A stretch of 64,000 nucleotides of DNA, taken from contig NZ_JJMU01000008.1 in assembly GCF_000757725.1 (NCBI RefSeq), positions 1 through 64,000 of the forward strand. Direction: 5' to 3'. The notes under the pieces are model-generated. The model saw only the letters and a program-made list of their open reading frames with translations. It ran no database searches and was not told the origin of the DNA. This DNA comes from Sphingobacterium deserti (GTDB lineage: Bacteria; Bacteroidota; Bacteroidia; Sphingobacteriales; Sphingobacteriaceae). The first letter of the stretch is position 1. Each line of letters opens with the position of its first letter. Of this stretch, positions 1-7,633 are shown piece after piece. The translations under genes were made by a program, and so were the position numbers.

Positions 1-31
1 TTTTCAATCGTCCCTCCCTTGCGGAGTGGTG

Positions 32-62
32 CAAAGATAGAACTTTGGCATATACCTTGCAA
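32..62 (-). promoter_or_regulatory. Promoter reading off the left edge
   Basis: On the minus strand, TATCTTTG (32-39) is an exact match to the Bacteroidota -7 element TAnnTTTG. A TTG (60-62) lies 20 bases upstream, the expected -33 spacing. Transcription would start near position 26 and leave the window, so a gene or RNA probably begins just beyond the left edge. What it is cannot be seen. Confidence 0.6.
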
Positions 63-480
63 GTACAGCCCGCTTATTTCTTCTCCGAACCACGCAAGCA
101 CCTGTGGATCTGCGGGATATTTTTATACGCTGGCCCCTACCGGAGGCGCATGCGCCGAATATTTGGCCGGAAAGCAGGCGGGCAAAGACCTTTGGCGGGA
201 ACGCTGATTCTTCCGGGGTGATTGCAGGCACAATAGAATCCGCGACCAAAAAACTCCCCCCTGGCGAGGGGATTTATGGAACCTTTGCCAAGAGTAAACA
301 GAAGATTGCAAAGTTTTACTCCTACTTATGCACTGTTCCCCCCCTACAAACCTCCCTTAAACCCCGAAGCTACTACAACGTTACTATGCAGTATAGATGA
401 TTTAGCGACACTAGCTTAAAAACTGATTTGTGAAGAATGTTTGGTCATAGATCACAAAAGGTCCCTATTAAATTTGCATT

Positions 481-509
481 TTGGAATACTTTTTGTTACA
501 TTACCTTCG
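481..509 (+). promoter_or_regulatory. Promoter for the 44-residue ORF
   Basis: TTG (481-483) and TACCTTCG (502-509, one mismatch to TAnnTTTG) are 18 bases apart. The element lies 25 bases before the ATG at 534, with AAAGG between them as a possible ribosome binding site. Confidence 0.45.
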
Positions 510-533
510 TAAACAAATAAAGAAAGGTTATTA

Positions 534-668
534 ATGATTAAAAAAGAAAAGTTAAAAACTACCAAATTAGAGAAAAACCCGTACATGTATTACATGACAA
601 ACTGGGGATTCGTTGAGCAGAGCTCCGAAAAGATAGACATCAGGTCTAAAACAAACAAAAGAGGCTAG
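534..668 (+). CDS. Small basic hypothetical protein (44 aa)
   Basis: ATG-to-TAG frame of 44 codons with a plausible promoter and an AAAGG ribosome binding site about 6 bases ahead of the ATG. The product is rich in lysine at its N-terminus, has an aromatic centre (NPYMYYMTNWGF) and a basic C-terminus, and has no signal peptide or membrane segment. I do not recognise a family. It stands alone on the plus strand and converges on ccoS. Against it being random: upstream signals are properly spaced and composition is not repetitive. For it being random: the length is small and nothing else supports translation. Confidence 0.45.
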   Translation: MIKKEKLKTTKLEKNPYMYYMTNWGFVEQSSEKIDIRSKTNKRG

Positions 669-743
669 CCCTCAACAGACGAAGAAAAAAGAGGTGCTTT
701 ATGATAAATAAGGCATTTTATTTTTTCTGACGTATCCTAACCT

Positions 744-929
744 TTACTCCACTACTTCTTCTTCTACCGTACGCTCATTTTCCGATGAAACTTCGTTATC
801 AAACAAAATACGTACCGATGGCGTATACGTATCATCATGTTGACCAGATCTAGTCGCCCAAAAGAAGGCGCCTAAGAAAACTAACGCAATAAATATACTG
901 CAACCGATCAAAAAAAATATAATATTCAT
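744..929 (-). CDS. ccoS: cbb3-type cytochrome oxidase assembly protein CcoS
   Basis: A 61-residue single-pass membrane protein. Residues 1-25 form a hydrophobic helix rich in Ile, Phe and Leu, followed by a short polar, acidic tail ending in EEEVVE. This size and layout are those of CcoS, a small factor needed to insert cofactors into the cbb3 (high-affinity, micro-oxic) terminal oxidase. The sequence itself is too short for a firm call. The strongest support is position: it follows ccoI by 38 bases as the last gene of the operon. No ccoN or ccoO follows in the 740 bases to the window edge, so the oxidase structural genes are encoded elsewhere or beyond it. Confidence 0.85.
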   Translation of the reverse strand: MNIIFFLIGCSIFIALVFLGAFFWATRSGQHDDTYTPSVRILFDNEVSSENERTVEEEVVE

Positions 930-967
930 CGCTATAACATCTTCATAGTCTGAAAGAAAAGTCGCGC

Positions 968-3367
968 TTACGTCAATCCATTACGCTTCGCAAACCATCG
1001 TGTCGCTAAACTTGTGAAAGAAATGATCGTCACCGTGCTGATCGGCATTAAAATAGCCGCAAACAGCGGCGACATCGTTCCTTGTACCGCAAAACTCAAA
1101 CCCACCATGTTATACGCCAATGAAATGGCAAAACTCATATGTATAACTTTTACTGCATCTTTAGCAAATGCGAAAAAGCGGGGCAATTTATCAAAGGATA
1201 CACCGTCCAAAATGGCATCACATCCCGGTGAAAAATTATTAATATCATCAGACACGGCAATACCAAGATCAGCTTTTTTTAACGCGCCCGCGTCATTCAA
1301 ACCATCGCCCAGCATACAGACTTGCAATCCTTGCTCTTGCCAATTCTCTACATAGCGTAGCTTATCTGCAGGCTGCTGATTGAATACCAGCTGCGACGAT
1401 TTTGGAAAGACAGTCCGAAGCGCATCCGCGTGTCGTTCATTATCGCCTGAGAGCAGGTGCAGCGTATAGTTGCCTTCTAAGGTACGGACAACGTTTGAAA
1501 GCCCTTCGCGCCAAGACTGTTCTATCTTAAAAAAACCACAAATCCGATCGTCTACCGCTACATAAATAGCCGTTCCTTCCACACGCTTAGATTCCGAAAC
1601 AACGAAATTAGCCGACCCTACCCTGATCACATGTCCATCGATCTCGGCACGAATTCCTTTGCCGATCTGCTCATCGAAACTTGTTAACTCCAATGGTTGA
1701 TCTTCGGACAACCACTGAACAATCTCTCGGCTGAGTGGATGACTCGAGTGACGGCAGGCGGAATAAAGCAGCTTCCTATCGAATGCGCTAAGATTACCTT
1801 CAAAAAACATTGTTGACGATTTTGGCGAGGATATGGTTCCGGTTTTATCAAATACGATGCAATCTATTGCGGCCATTTGCTCTACCGCTGCTGTATTTTT
1901 AACATACATTTTATTGCGATCGAAGATGGACAACGCCGCAGACAATGTGAAAGGCGAGCTCAATGCTAAAGCACACGGACAAGCAATAATCAATACCGCC
2001 GTAAATGCGCCCCATGCCCGCGATGGATCGCCACCAATCAACCAAACCGTCGCCGCTAAGAAGGCTACCAGCACCAACCCAATCGTGAAATACTTACTTA
2101 TAAAGCCGATAAAAGTATCAAATTTCTTTTCATAATGCTTAAAGCTTTCGTTATTCCAGAGCTTCGTCAAGTAACTTTGTGATACGGCTTTGACAACTTC
2201 TAATTCAATGGCCTCCCCTGTCTGGCGGCCTCCGGCATACACGATCTCGCCCAAGGATTTCGGAATGACTTTCGATTCGCCAGTTACAAAACTAAAATCC
2301 ACCGCCGCGCGCCCCTGCAACAGGATAGCATCAGCTGGAATAATCTCATTGTTTCGTACGCGGATCCGATCCCCGACCTGCAGATTGGCCAGCTGTACCG
2401 GACGGTCCATCTGCTCACCCACCACAGTTACAGCAACAGGAAAGTATGAACGGTAGTCGCGTTCAAAAGAGATATGGTGATAGGTACGCTGTTGCACCCA
2501 CTTCCCAATAAGAATGAAGAACACCAGACTACACAAGGTATCCGCAAAACCCGGCCCCGTTTTACTCAGCACTTCCACTGCTGTGCGTAAAAAAATAACA
2601 AATATCCCTAAAGCCAAGGGGACATCCAGGTTAAGCTGTCGCTGCCGGATACTTTGCCAAGCCGAACGAAAATAATCGGAAGCGCTGTAGAGCAGCGTAG
2701 GTATAGCAAATCCCAAATTCATGTAACCAAAGACGTTGGCATAATTTTTCTCAAAGGCATCCATTCCGAAATATTCCGGAAAGCTCAACATCATGGAGTT
2801 TCCAAAGCAAAAGCCTGCAACGGCTATCTTGGCCAGTAGCTGGTTGTTATTTACGCTTTTCCCCTGTTTGACGACATCTTGCAGCGTGATCTTCGGTTGG
2901 TAGCCAATTTGGGTCAACAGTCCCACCAAACCGCGTAAGGACAAGTTATCCGATGTAAAGGTTATGCTGGCTTGCTTCTTCATAAAATCAACTTGAGAAG
3001 CTAAGACGGCTGCGTTTAGTTTGTAAAGATGCTCCAGTAGCCAAATACAAGAGCTGCAATGAATTGCCGGAATGTACAGGGTAATAATCGTCCGATCCTC
3101 ATCTTGATAATCTACCAGTTTCCGCACAATATCTGCCTCATCCAAATACGACAGATCCCGTTGCGGATCTTTTTGCGATTTGCCGGGATGACTATTGTAG
3201 CGGTAGTAGCTGTGCATATCGCTAGCTGTGAGCACTTGATAGACAGTTTGGCAGCCCAAGCAACAGAAAAGATACTCATCCACCTGATAGGAAGTTGCCT
3301 CTATTCCGATAGCATCGCCACAATGGTAGCATGCTGATTTGTTTTCCACAAGTTTATACGTTGCCAT
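968..3367 (-). CDS. ccoI: Copper-exporting P1B-type ATPase CcoI (FixI) for cbb3 oxidase maturation
   Basis: Membrane cation pump that delivers copper for assembly of cbb3 oxidase. In order: an N-terminal cysteine region (CYHCGD and FCCLGC) of the type found in FixI/CcoI, a heavy-metal-associated domain with CSSC, membrane helices, and the CPC metal site (ACPCALALSS). The phosphorylation site is DKTGT and the hinge motif is GDGLND. About 799 residues, normal for the family. I prefer the ATG at 3367, preceded by AGGA and AGGG, over a GTG at 3394 that would add nine residues. It lies between hemN and ccoS in a four-gene operon. The CcoI subfamily, rather than a general CopA exporter, is inferred from the N-terminal cysteines and from ccoS next door. 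Confidence 0.93.
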   Translation of the reverse strand: MATYKLVENKSACYHCGDAIGIEATSYQVDEYLFCCLGCQTVYQVLTASDMHSYYRYNSHPGKSQKDPQRDLSYLDEADIVRKLVDYQDEDRTIITLYIPAIHCSSCIWLLEHLYKLNAAVLASQVDFMKKQASITFTSDNLSLRGLVGLLTQIGYQPKITLQDVVKQGKSVNNNQLLAKIAVAGFCFGNSMMLSFPEYFGMDAFEKNYANVFGYMNLGFAIPTLLYSASDYFRSAWQSIRQRQLNLDVPLALGIFVIFLRTAVEVLSKTGPGFADTLCSLVFFILIGKWVQQRTYHHISFERDYRSYFPVAVTVVGEQMDRPVQLANLQVGDRIRVRNNEIIPADAILLQGRAAVDFSFVTGESKVIPKSLGEIVYAGGRQTGEAIELEVVKAVSQSYLTKLWNNESFKHYEKKFDTFIGFISKYFTIGLVLVAFLAATVWLIGGDPSRAWGAFTAVLIIACPCALALSSPFTLSAALSIFDRNKMYVKNTAAVEQMAAIDCIVFDKTGTISSPKSSTMFFEGNLSAFDRKLLYSACRHSSHPLSREIVQWLSEDQPLELTSFDEQIGKGIRAEIDGHVIRVGSANFVVSESKRVEGTAIYVAVDDRICGFFKIEQSWREGLSNVVRTLEGNYTLHLLSGDNERHADALRTVFPKSSQLVFNQQPADKLRYVENWQEQGLQVCMLGDGLNDAGALKKADLGIAVSDDINNFSPGCDAILDGVSFDKLPRFFAFAKDAVKVIHMSFAISLAYNMVGLSFAVQGTMSPLFAAILMPISTVTIISFTSLATRWFAKRNGLT

Positions 3368-3403
3368 CCCTATGATTCCTGTACTATTCTTCACGTGATT
3401 CTA

Positions 3404-4762
3404 TTATATTGCCTGACTGAAGATCTTTTCTTCATTTTGCGCGCGTTGAAGCCGTTGATCAAAGGCCATACAAATATTTCTTAAGAAAGATTTGCCTAAA
3501 GTTGTTGCGCGCACCGAAGCCCCTGTAATATCAAGCAATCCATCTTCTGCTAATGCTTGTAAACGTGAGAGGATAATGTCAGACAATTCGCTATCCGCCG
3601 TTAGCTCAACAGATGAACGGCACATCATGTCCAATATATACTGCCGAATACGGCAATCCTCCTGATTCAAAAGATGTCCTTTGAAAATTGGTAGCTGCCC
3701 CTCGTCCAACAATCGATAGTACTCCTCTACGGTCTTCACATTTTGGGCGAAACTATTCCAGGCGTCGCTGATAGACGATACGCCGATCCCAAGAAGCAGC
3801 GGTGTGTAGCGGTCGGCATAGCCCATAAAATTCCGGTGTAAGCGTCCGGCAGCTGCTGCCCTGAACAATTCATCTGTTGCTTGCGCAAAATGATCCATTC
3901 CCACGTCACGATAACCCGCTTGTTCGATCATCGCCTTTCCAAGTTCGTATAGTGCTAACTTATCCTGGCCCACAGGTAGGTCGAATTCCGTAAATCGACG
4001 TTGCCCCGGTTTTAACCACGGGACATGCGCATAGCTATAAAAGGAAATGCGATCTGGTTTAAGTTCCAGCGATTGCTGGATAGTATGTTGTATTTTTGCT
4101 TTGGTTTGGCGCGGCAATCCATAAATCAGGTCGAAGTTGATCGAACTATAGCCAATTTTCCGGGCCACGTTGACGACAGCCTCTACATCTTGTATTGTTT
4201 GGTGCCTGTTGATGACATATTGCACTTCCGGATCGAAATCCTGTATCCCCAAGCTTAACCGCGTAAAGCCAAGATCATATAAGGTCTGGAGATGTTCGTT
4301 TGATGTATTCGCCGGATGTGCTTCAAAAGAAAACACAGCGTCTTCGGTGCTACAGGTGCCATCCAACAAACCCGAAACCAATAACTTTAGATGATCTGCT
4401 TGAAAAAAGGTAGGCGTTCCTCCGCCAAAGTGCATTTCAGTGATTCGAATATCTTGCCCCAATATTTCTTTATACATTTTCCATTCTTTCAGTAAATGGG
4501 CGATGTAGGGCAGCTCTACCGAATGGTTTTTCGTAATTCGCGTATTACAACCACAATAAGTGCAGAGGCTTTCGCAAAATGGCAGATGCACATATAGACT
4601 AATTCCTGTATGCTTCGAACTATCATAGGTCGCTTTCAAACGATCTACCCAAGCCTCGGTCCGGAAATTATCCTGATCCCAAAATGGGACAGTAGGATAG
4701 CTGGTGTAGCGCGGAGCCGCTACATTATATTTTTCGGTTAGACTAACCGGTATATTTCTCAT
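3404..4762 (-). CDS. hemN: Oxygen-independent coproporphyrinogen III oxidase HemN
   Basis: Radical-SAM enzyme that converts coproporphyrinogen III to protoporphyrinogen IX in haem synthesis without oxygen. The cluster motif CESLCTYCGC (residues 63-72) supplies the three Cys ligands (63, 67, 70) plus the extra Cys72 characteristic of HemN. It is followed by the SAM-binding glycine motif HFGGGTPTFF. At 452 residues it is full length, with the C-terminal HemN domain present. Its start overlaps the end of the upstream LDH-like gene by 20 bases, so the two are translationally coupled. Placement with cbb3 assembly genes fits low-oxygen haem supply. Confidence 0.96.
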   Translation of the reverse strand: MRNIPVSLTEKYNVAAPRYTSYPTVPFWDQDNFRTEAWVDRLKATYDSSKHTGISLYVHLPFCESLCTYCGCNTRITKNHSVELPYIAHLLKEWKMYKEILGQDIRITEMHFGGGTPTFFQADHLKLLVSGLLDGTCSTEDAVFSFEAHPANTSNEHLQTLYDLGFTRLSLGIQDFDPEVQYVINRHQTIQDVEAVVNVARKIGYSSINFDLIYGLPRQTKAKIQHTIQQSLELKPDRISFYSYAHVPWLKPGQRRFTEFDLPVGQDKLALYELGKAMIEQAGYRDVGMDHFAQATDELFRAAAAGRLHRNFMGYADRYTPLLLGIGVSSISDAWNSFAQNVKTVEEYYRLLDEGQLPIFKGHLLNQEDCRIRQYILDMMCRSSVELTADSELSDIILSRLQALAEDGLLDITGASVRATTLGKSFLRNICMAFDQRLQRAQNEEKIFSQAI

Positions 4763-5189
4763 TACCTTCGGTATTTAGGGGTGTAACCTTACAATCTTTC
4801 ACGCAGCAACAAGCCGTGCCTACGCATCGGCCACTATCCCATAAATTGAGGTTCCGAATTGTTTGTTCGGCAACGCCTTTCGGTGTCCGATCAGCATAAG
4901 GGGTATTTGCCACTTGTATATTTAAGTCTGCCGCGCGATACAGATCGATATGGTCGGTAGTTAATGAACGGGTGACAATTTTTTGAATGCCTGCAGCCTT
5001 TAATTGCTCTAGGATATCTGCGCTTAACGTATCGTCATGAGACACAATAACCACCTCTTTTCCAGATGCGTAGTGCAAAGTATTACCATTGAGGGGATTG
5101 GAAATCAATGTCAAATCATGAACTTTCCCATTGGCAAGTGCAAGCAGCTCTTTCTCAAAATCTTTTATATTATAAGCGACAGCTTTCAT
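4743..5189 (-). CDS. Truncated D-lactate-dehydrogenase-like protein with C-terminal Cys cluster
   Basis: 148 residues. Positions about 42-117 resemble the N-terminal catalytic subdomain of D-2-hydroxyacid dehydrogenases (VVIVSHDDTLSADIL, then GIQKIVTRS, then DLNIQVANTPYA). The protein stops before the Rossmann NAD domain, and the catalytic Arg/Glu/His region is absent, so it should not be a dehydrogenase. The C-terminal tail instead holds five cysteines (C122, C127-129, C133) in CVGTACCCVKDC, suggestive of metal, Fe-S or thiol chemistry. It is the first gene of the hemN-ccoI-ccoS operon and overlaps hemN by 20 bases. The function is unknown. A role in sensing or supplying metal or redox equivalents for cbb3/haem maturation is inference only. 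Confidence 0.8.
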   Translation of the reverse strand: MKAVAYNIKDFEKELLALANGKVHDLTLISNPLNGNTLHYASGKEVVIVSHDDTLSADILEQLKAAGIQKIVTRSLTTDHIDLYRAADLNIQVANTPYADRTPKGVAEQTIRNLNLWDSGRCVGTACCCVKDCKVTPLNTEGNEKYTG

Positions 5190-5214
5190 GAGGTTCTTCT
5201 GTAAATTGTATGTA

Positions 5215-5243
5215 CAAAATTACCACAGGCCGGAGTAGGCCTG
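5215..5243 (-). promoter_or_regulatory. Promoter of the hemN-ccoI-ccoS operon with overlapping dyad
   Basis: On the minus strand, TAATTTTG (5215-5222) is an exact -7 element 25 bases upstream of the ATG at 5189. Directly upstream lies a perfect inverted repeat CAGGCC-N6-GGCCTG (5226-5243). Six-base arms with a six-base gap match the geometry of CRP-type operators, though the sequence is not the classical TGTGA or FNR TTGAT box. No -33 TTG is present at the usual distance, as at some activator-dependent promoters. Binding by the neighbouring REC-CRP protein is inference. Confidence 0.5.
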
Positions 5244-5282
5244 CATGTGTTGCATCAAGAAAGAAAATGATACTGGTCACAC

Positions 5283-5331
5283 AAAAAAACGGCCCTTCGG
5301 AATAAATATTCCTTAAGACCGCAACGGGCTA
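5283..5331 (-). terminator. Terminator after the REC-CRP regulator gene
   Basis: Read on the minus strand, a hairpin centred on GGAATATTTATTCC, extended by imperfect pairing between flanking GGTC and GGCC segments, ends in seven T. It separates the regulator operon from the hemN operon promoter. Confidence 0.7.
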
Positions 5332-5374
5332 TTTTATCTATTTTGAAAAACCGTCAGGGATATAGCCGCTGGAA

Positions 5375-6433
5375 TTAAAATTTTACGCGCTTCAACTTAG
5401 CGATAGAAAAGACGCGAATCGCGTTCCCCTCTTTCGTTATCAGACGTTCGTCTTTGAAATCGGCTAGCATACGACTGATCGTCTCATTGGCAGTTCCAGC
5501 TAGCGCAGCCAGATCATCACGCGAGATACGGATGAGCACTTCGTCTTCGCTGTTAGCGGATTTGGTCTTTTCAGCCACATTAACGAGCGCATTTGCTACA
5601 CGTTTACGCACTGTATCGTAGGCGAAGCCCAACATTTGTTCTTCTTTCTCCCGGATATTGCCCGATAGCAATTTGATAAATTTGCTAGCAATCGAAGGTT
5701 TGTTGTATAGCAACTCGAAAAAGCGTTCCCTAGGAATAAGCGCAATTTCCGAATCTTCCAAAGTGGAGGCATTGTCGCTATATTTTTCGTTGAGCAATAC
5801 CGTTTCATACCCGAAAAATGTGTCGGGGATATGAATGTCTGTGGAAAGCTCTCTTCCATCTTGATAAAAAAGAAAACTTCGCACCTTTCCTTTCAACAGA
5901 TAGTAAACAAATACAGGAGAATCGCCAGCTTCATAGATAGACTGCTTTTTTTTGAAAACTTTCACTCGAGCATCCTTCACTAGATCCCGCAATAAATAGT
6001 TTTGTTCATCGTCACTCAGATGAAGGTGAGCTTTTTGTGCAGCATTACCGGTCAATTTCTCCCTCTTCTTCAATCTGCTCTCAATGGCATTCAGCAGCTC
6101 AATATCATCAAACGGCTTTGTGAGGTAGTCATCTGCACCCATTTCCATTGCTTTGCGCAAATCAGCACGTTCAGATTTGGCGGTCATAAAGATAAAGGGG
6201 ATGCCAGCCGTCACTTCGTTTTTGCTCAGCATGTATAGCACGCCATAGCCATCTAACTCGGGCATCATAATATCACAAAGGATAAGATCGGGCTTGTTCT
6301 TTATGGCCAGATCAACACCTACTTTTCCATCTGCTGCAGTTAATATTTCGTAATCGCCCGTCAGGGAAAGTACTTCCGCTGTCCCCTCTCGGATTTCGAA
6401 ATTATCTTCAATGATCAGTATTTTTTTTGCCAT
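5375..6433 (-). CDS. Response regulator fused to a CRP/FNR-type DNA-binding module
   Basis: 352 residues in two parts. Residues 1-120 are a receiver domain with phospho-acceptor D54 (CDIMMPELDG), T84 (MTAK) and K106 (TKPF). Residues about 150-345 are a CRP/FNR unit: a cyclic-nucleotide-binding-like beta barrel, a dimer helix, and a winged helix-turn-helix (SRDDLAALAGTANETISRML, about 304-323). The receiver replaces the usual input, so phosphorylation probably controls a CRP-style activator. No FNR Fe-S cysteines are seen. The gene begins 10 bases after the FixL-like kinase, and a terminator follows. Likely targets include the adjacent hemN-cco operon (inference). The fusion is known from Bacteroidota annotations but the output is little studied. 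Confidence 0.93.
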   Translation of the reverse strand: MAKKILIIEDNFEIREGTAEVLSLTGDYEILTAADGKVGVDLAIKNKPDLILCDIMMPELDGYGVLYMLSKNEVTAGIPFIFMTAKSERADLRKAMEMGADDYLTKPFDDIELLNAIESRLKKREKLTGNAAQKAHLHLSDDEQNYLLRDLVKDARVKVFKKKQSIYEAGDSPVFVYYLLKGKVRSFLFYQDGRELSTDIHIPDTFFGYETVLLNEKYSDNASTLEDSEIALIPRERFFELLYNKPSIASKFIKLLSGNIREKEEQMLGFAYDTVRKRVANALVNVAEKTKSANSEDEVLIRISRDDLAALAGTANETISRMLADFKDERLITKEGNAIRVFSIAKLKRVKF

Positions 6434-6443
6434 TATTCTCTTA

Positions 6444-7631
6444 CTATTGCTGGAAAGTCATTTTAAATGTAGCGCCTTCGTTCACTGCAGAGCTGTACTC
6501 CATGATACCGTCCATGAGTTCTACATAGCGCTTTACAATATTAAGCCCCAGGCCAGTCCCTGGAATGTTTCCGATATTCTGTGCGCGAAAAAAAGGTTCA
6601 AATAGGCTTTTTTGATCTTCAATAGGAATACCAATGCCGTTATCACGAATACACATTACGCAGATGTCATCTTTGATTTCTGTAGAAAACTCGATAAATG
6701 TATCCTCTCCCGAATATTTTATTGCGTTGGAAATCAAATTTATGATGCTACTTTTCACCAAATGGCTATCCAGGTAAAAGACACCTACATCACCGGTATG
6801 TTGATATACAATGTGTTGATTTTTCTTGCAAATCATCTGCATTTCTTCCGTAATCTCTTCAGCCAATTGCACCAAATTTATATCGGATTTGTTGGCAACA
6901 ACTTTGCCAGCCTCCAATTTCTCTAAGGAAAGAAAATCATTTAGAATATTGTTTAATAGCTGAACCGCACCGCGAATCCGGTGTGTATGCTTAATGACAT
7001 TTTGATAATCTGGCCGTTCCACATATTTTTCGATCAACGAAGCGGATAATTGCACCGAGCTTAATGGTGTACGAAACTCGTGCGACGCCATCGAAACAAA
7101 TCGTGATTTCATTTGGTTGAGTTCCTTTTCCTTTTCCAAAGACAGGCTCACGTCTGATTTCGCTTTTTCGAGTTCAGAGACCAACTTTATCAAATCTTTC
7201 GTACGCTCGCTTACCGTCGCCTCGAGCTTGATAGCGTGCTCTCGGAGTTCATCCTCTGCTGCACGCTCTTTGGTAAGATCATGGATAAAGCCCGTGAAGA
7301 TATTCTTATTTTGATAATAGACTTCGCTCACGGCCAATCGAAATGGGAAGGTCACTCCATTCTTCTTTCGACCTAGTACTTCCCGACCGATACCAATAAT
7401 CTTCTTGACCCCGGTATGCTGATAACTGGAAATGTAGTCATCATGCTTGCTTCGGTCGGGTTCAGGCATAAGCATAGCAATATTATTACCAATCACCTCT
7501 TCGGGCTCATACCCGAAGAGCGCAGAAGCTGCCGGATTAATAGACTCCACTATGCCCCGACTATCGATGGTGATAATCCCATCGATCGCATTATCAATAA
7601 TAGCGGCTAAAAGCTTTGCGGAGTCAACCAT
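6444..7631 (-). CDS. FixL-like PAS sensor histidine kinase (candidate haem/O2 sensor)
   Basis: Soluble 395-residue kinase. The PAS domain (about 8-121) matches FixL closely: MLMPEPDRSKHDDYISSY, then IIGIGREV, then FTGFIHDLT. It keeps His63, aligning with the FixL proximal haem ligand in RSRHD, and Arg83, aligning with the distal Arg of IGIGR. A coiled coil (about 121-175) leads to HisKA with H184 (SHEFRTPL) and an ATPase domain with N302, DNGIG (330-334) and GTGLGL (358-363). There is no membrane segment. It follows ettA by 2 bases and precedes the REC-CRP regulator, its obvious partner. Haem binding is not proven: close PAS homologues with the same motif exist that have not been shown to bind haem. 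Confidence 0.93.
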   Translation of the reverse strand: MVDSAKLLAAIIDNAIDGIITIDSRGIVESINPAASALFGYEPEEVIGNNIAMLMPEPDRSKHDDYISSYQHTGVKKIIGIGREVLGRKKNGVTFPFRLAVSEVYYQNKNIFTGFIHDLTKERAAEDELREHAIKLEATVSERTKDLIKLVSELEKAKSDVSLSLEKEKELNQMKSRFVSMASHEFRTPLSSVQLSASLIEKYVERPDYQNVIKHTHRIRGAVQLLNNILNDFLSLEKLEAGKVVANKSDINLVQLAEEITEEMQMICKKNQHIVYQHTGDVGVFYLDSHLVKSSIINLISNAIKYSGEDTFIEFSTEIKDDICVMCIRDNGIGIPIEDQKSLFEPFFRAQNIGNIPGTGLGLNIVKRYVELMDGIMEYSSAVNEGATFKMTFQQ

Positions 7632-7633
7632 GC

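Larger units (their letters stand above)
1..533. other. Left-edge stretch without a supported gene
   Basis: Apart from a leftward promoter (32-62) and a rightward promoter (481-509) I see no convincing gene. Short open frames on both strands overlap one another and resemble no family. Positions about 120-270 look richer in G+C than the rest of the window. They contain a perfect 12-base palindrome (GGCGCATGCGCC, 145-156) and a small CCCCT/AGGGG hairpin (256-269), so a structured RNA or degraded gene is possible. I did not find the conserved cores of tmRNA, RNase P RNA or SRP RNA. Confidence 0.5.

Noticed and set aside
4-249. 81-codon minus-strand frame
   Set aside because: No family resemblance, overlaps other frames of equal quality, and extends through the promoter at 32-62.
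3368-3394. GTG start nine codons upstream for ccoI
   Set aside because: The ATG at 3367 has AGGA/AGGG upstream and begins at the conserved region; the GTG extension adds no recognisable feature.
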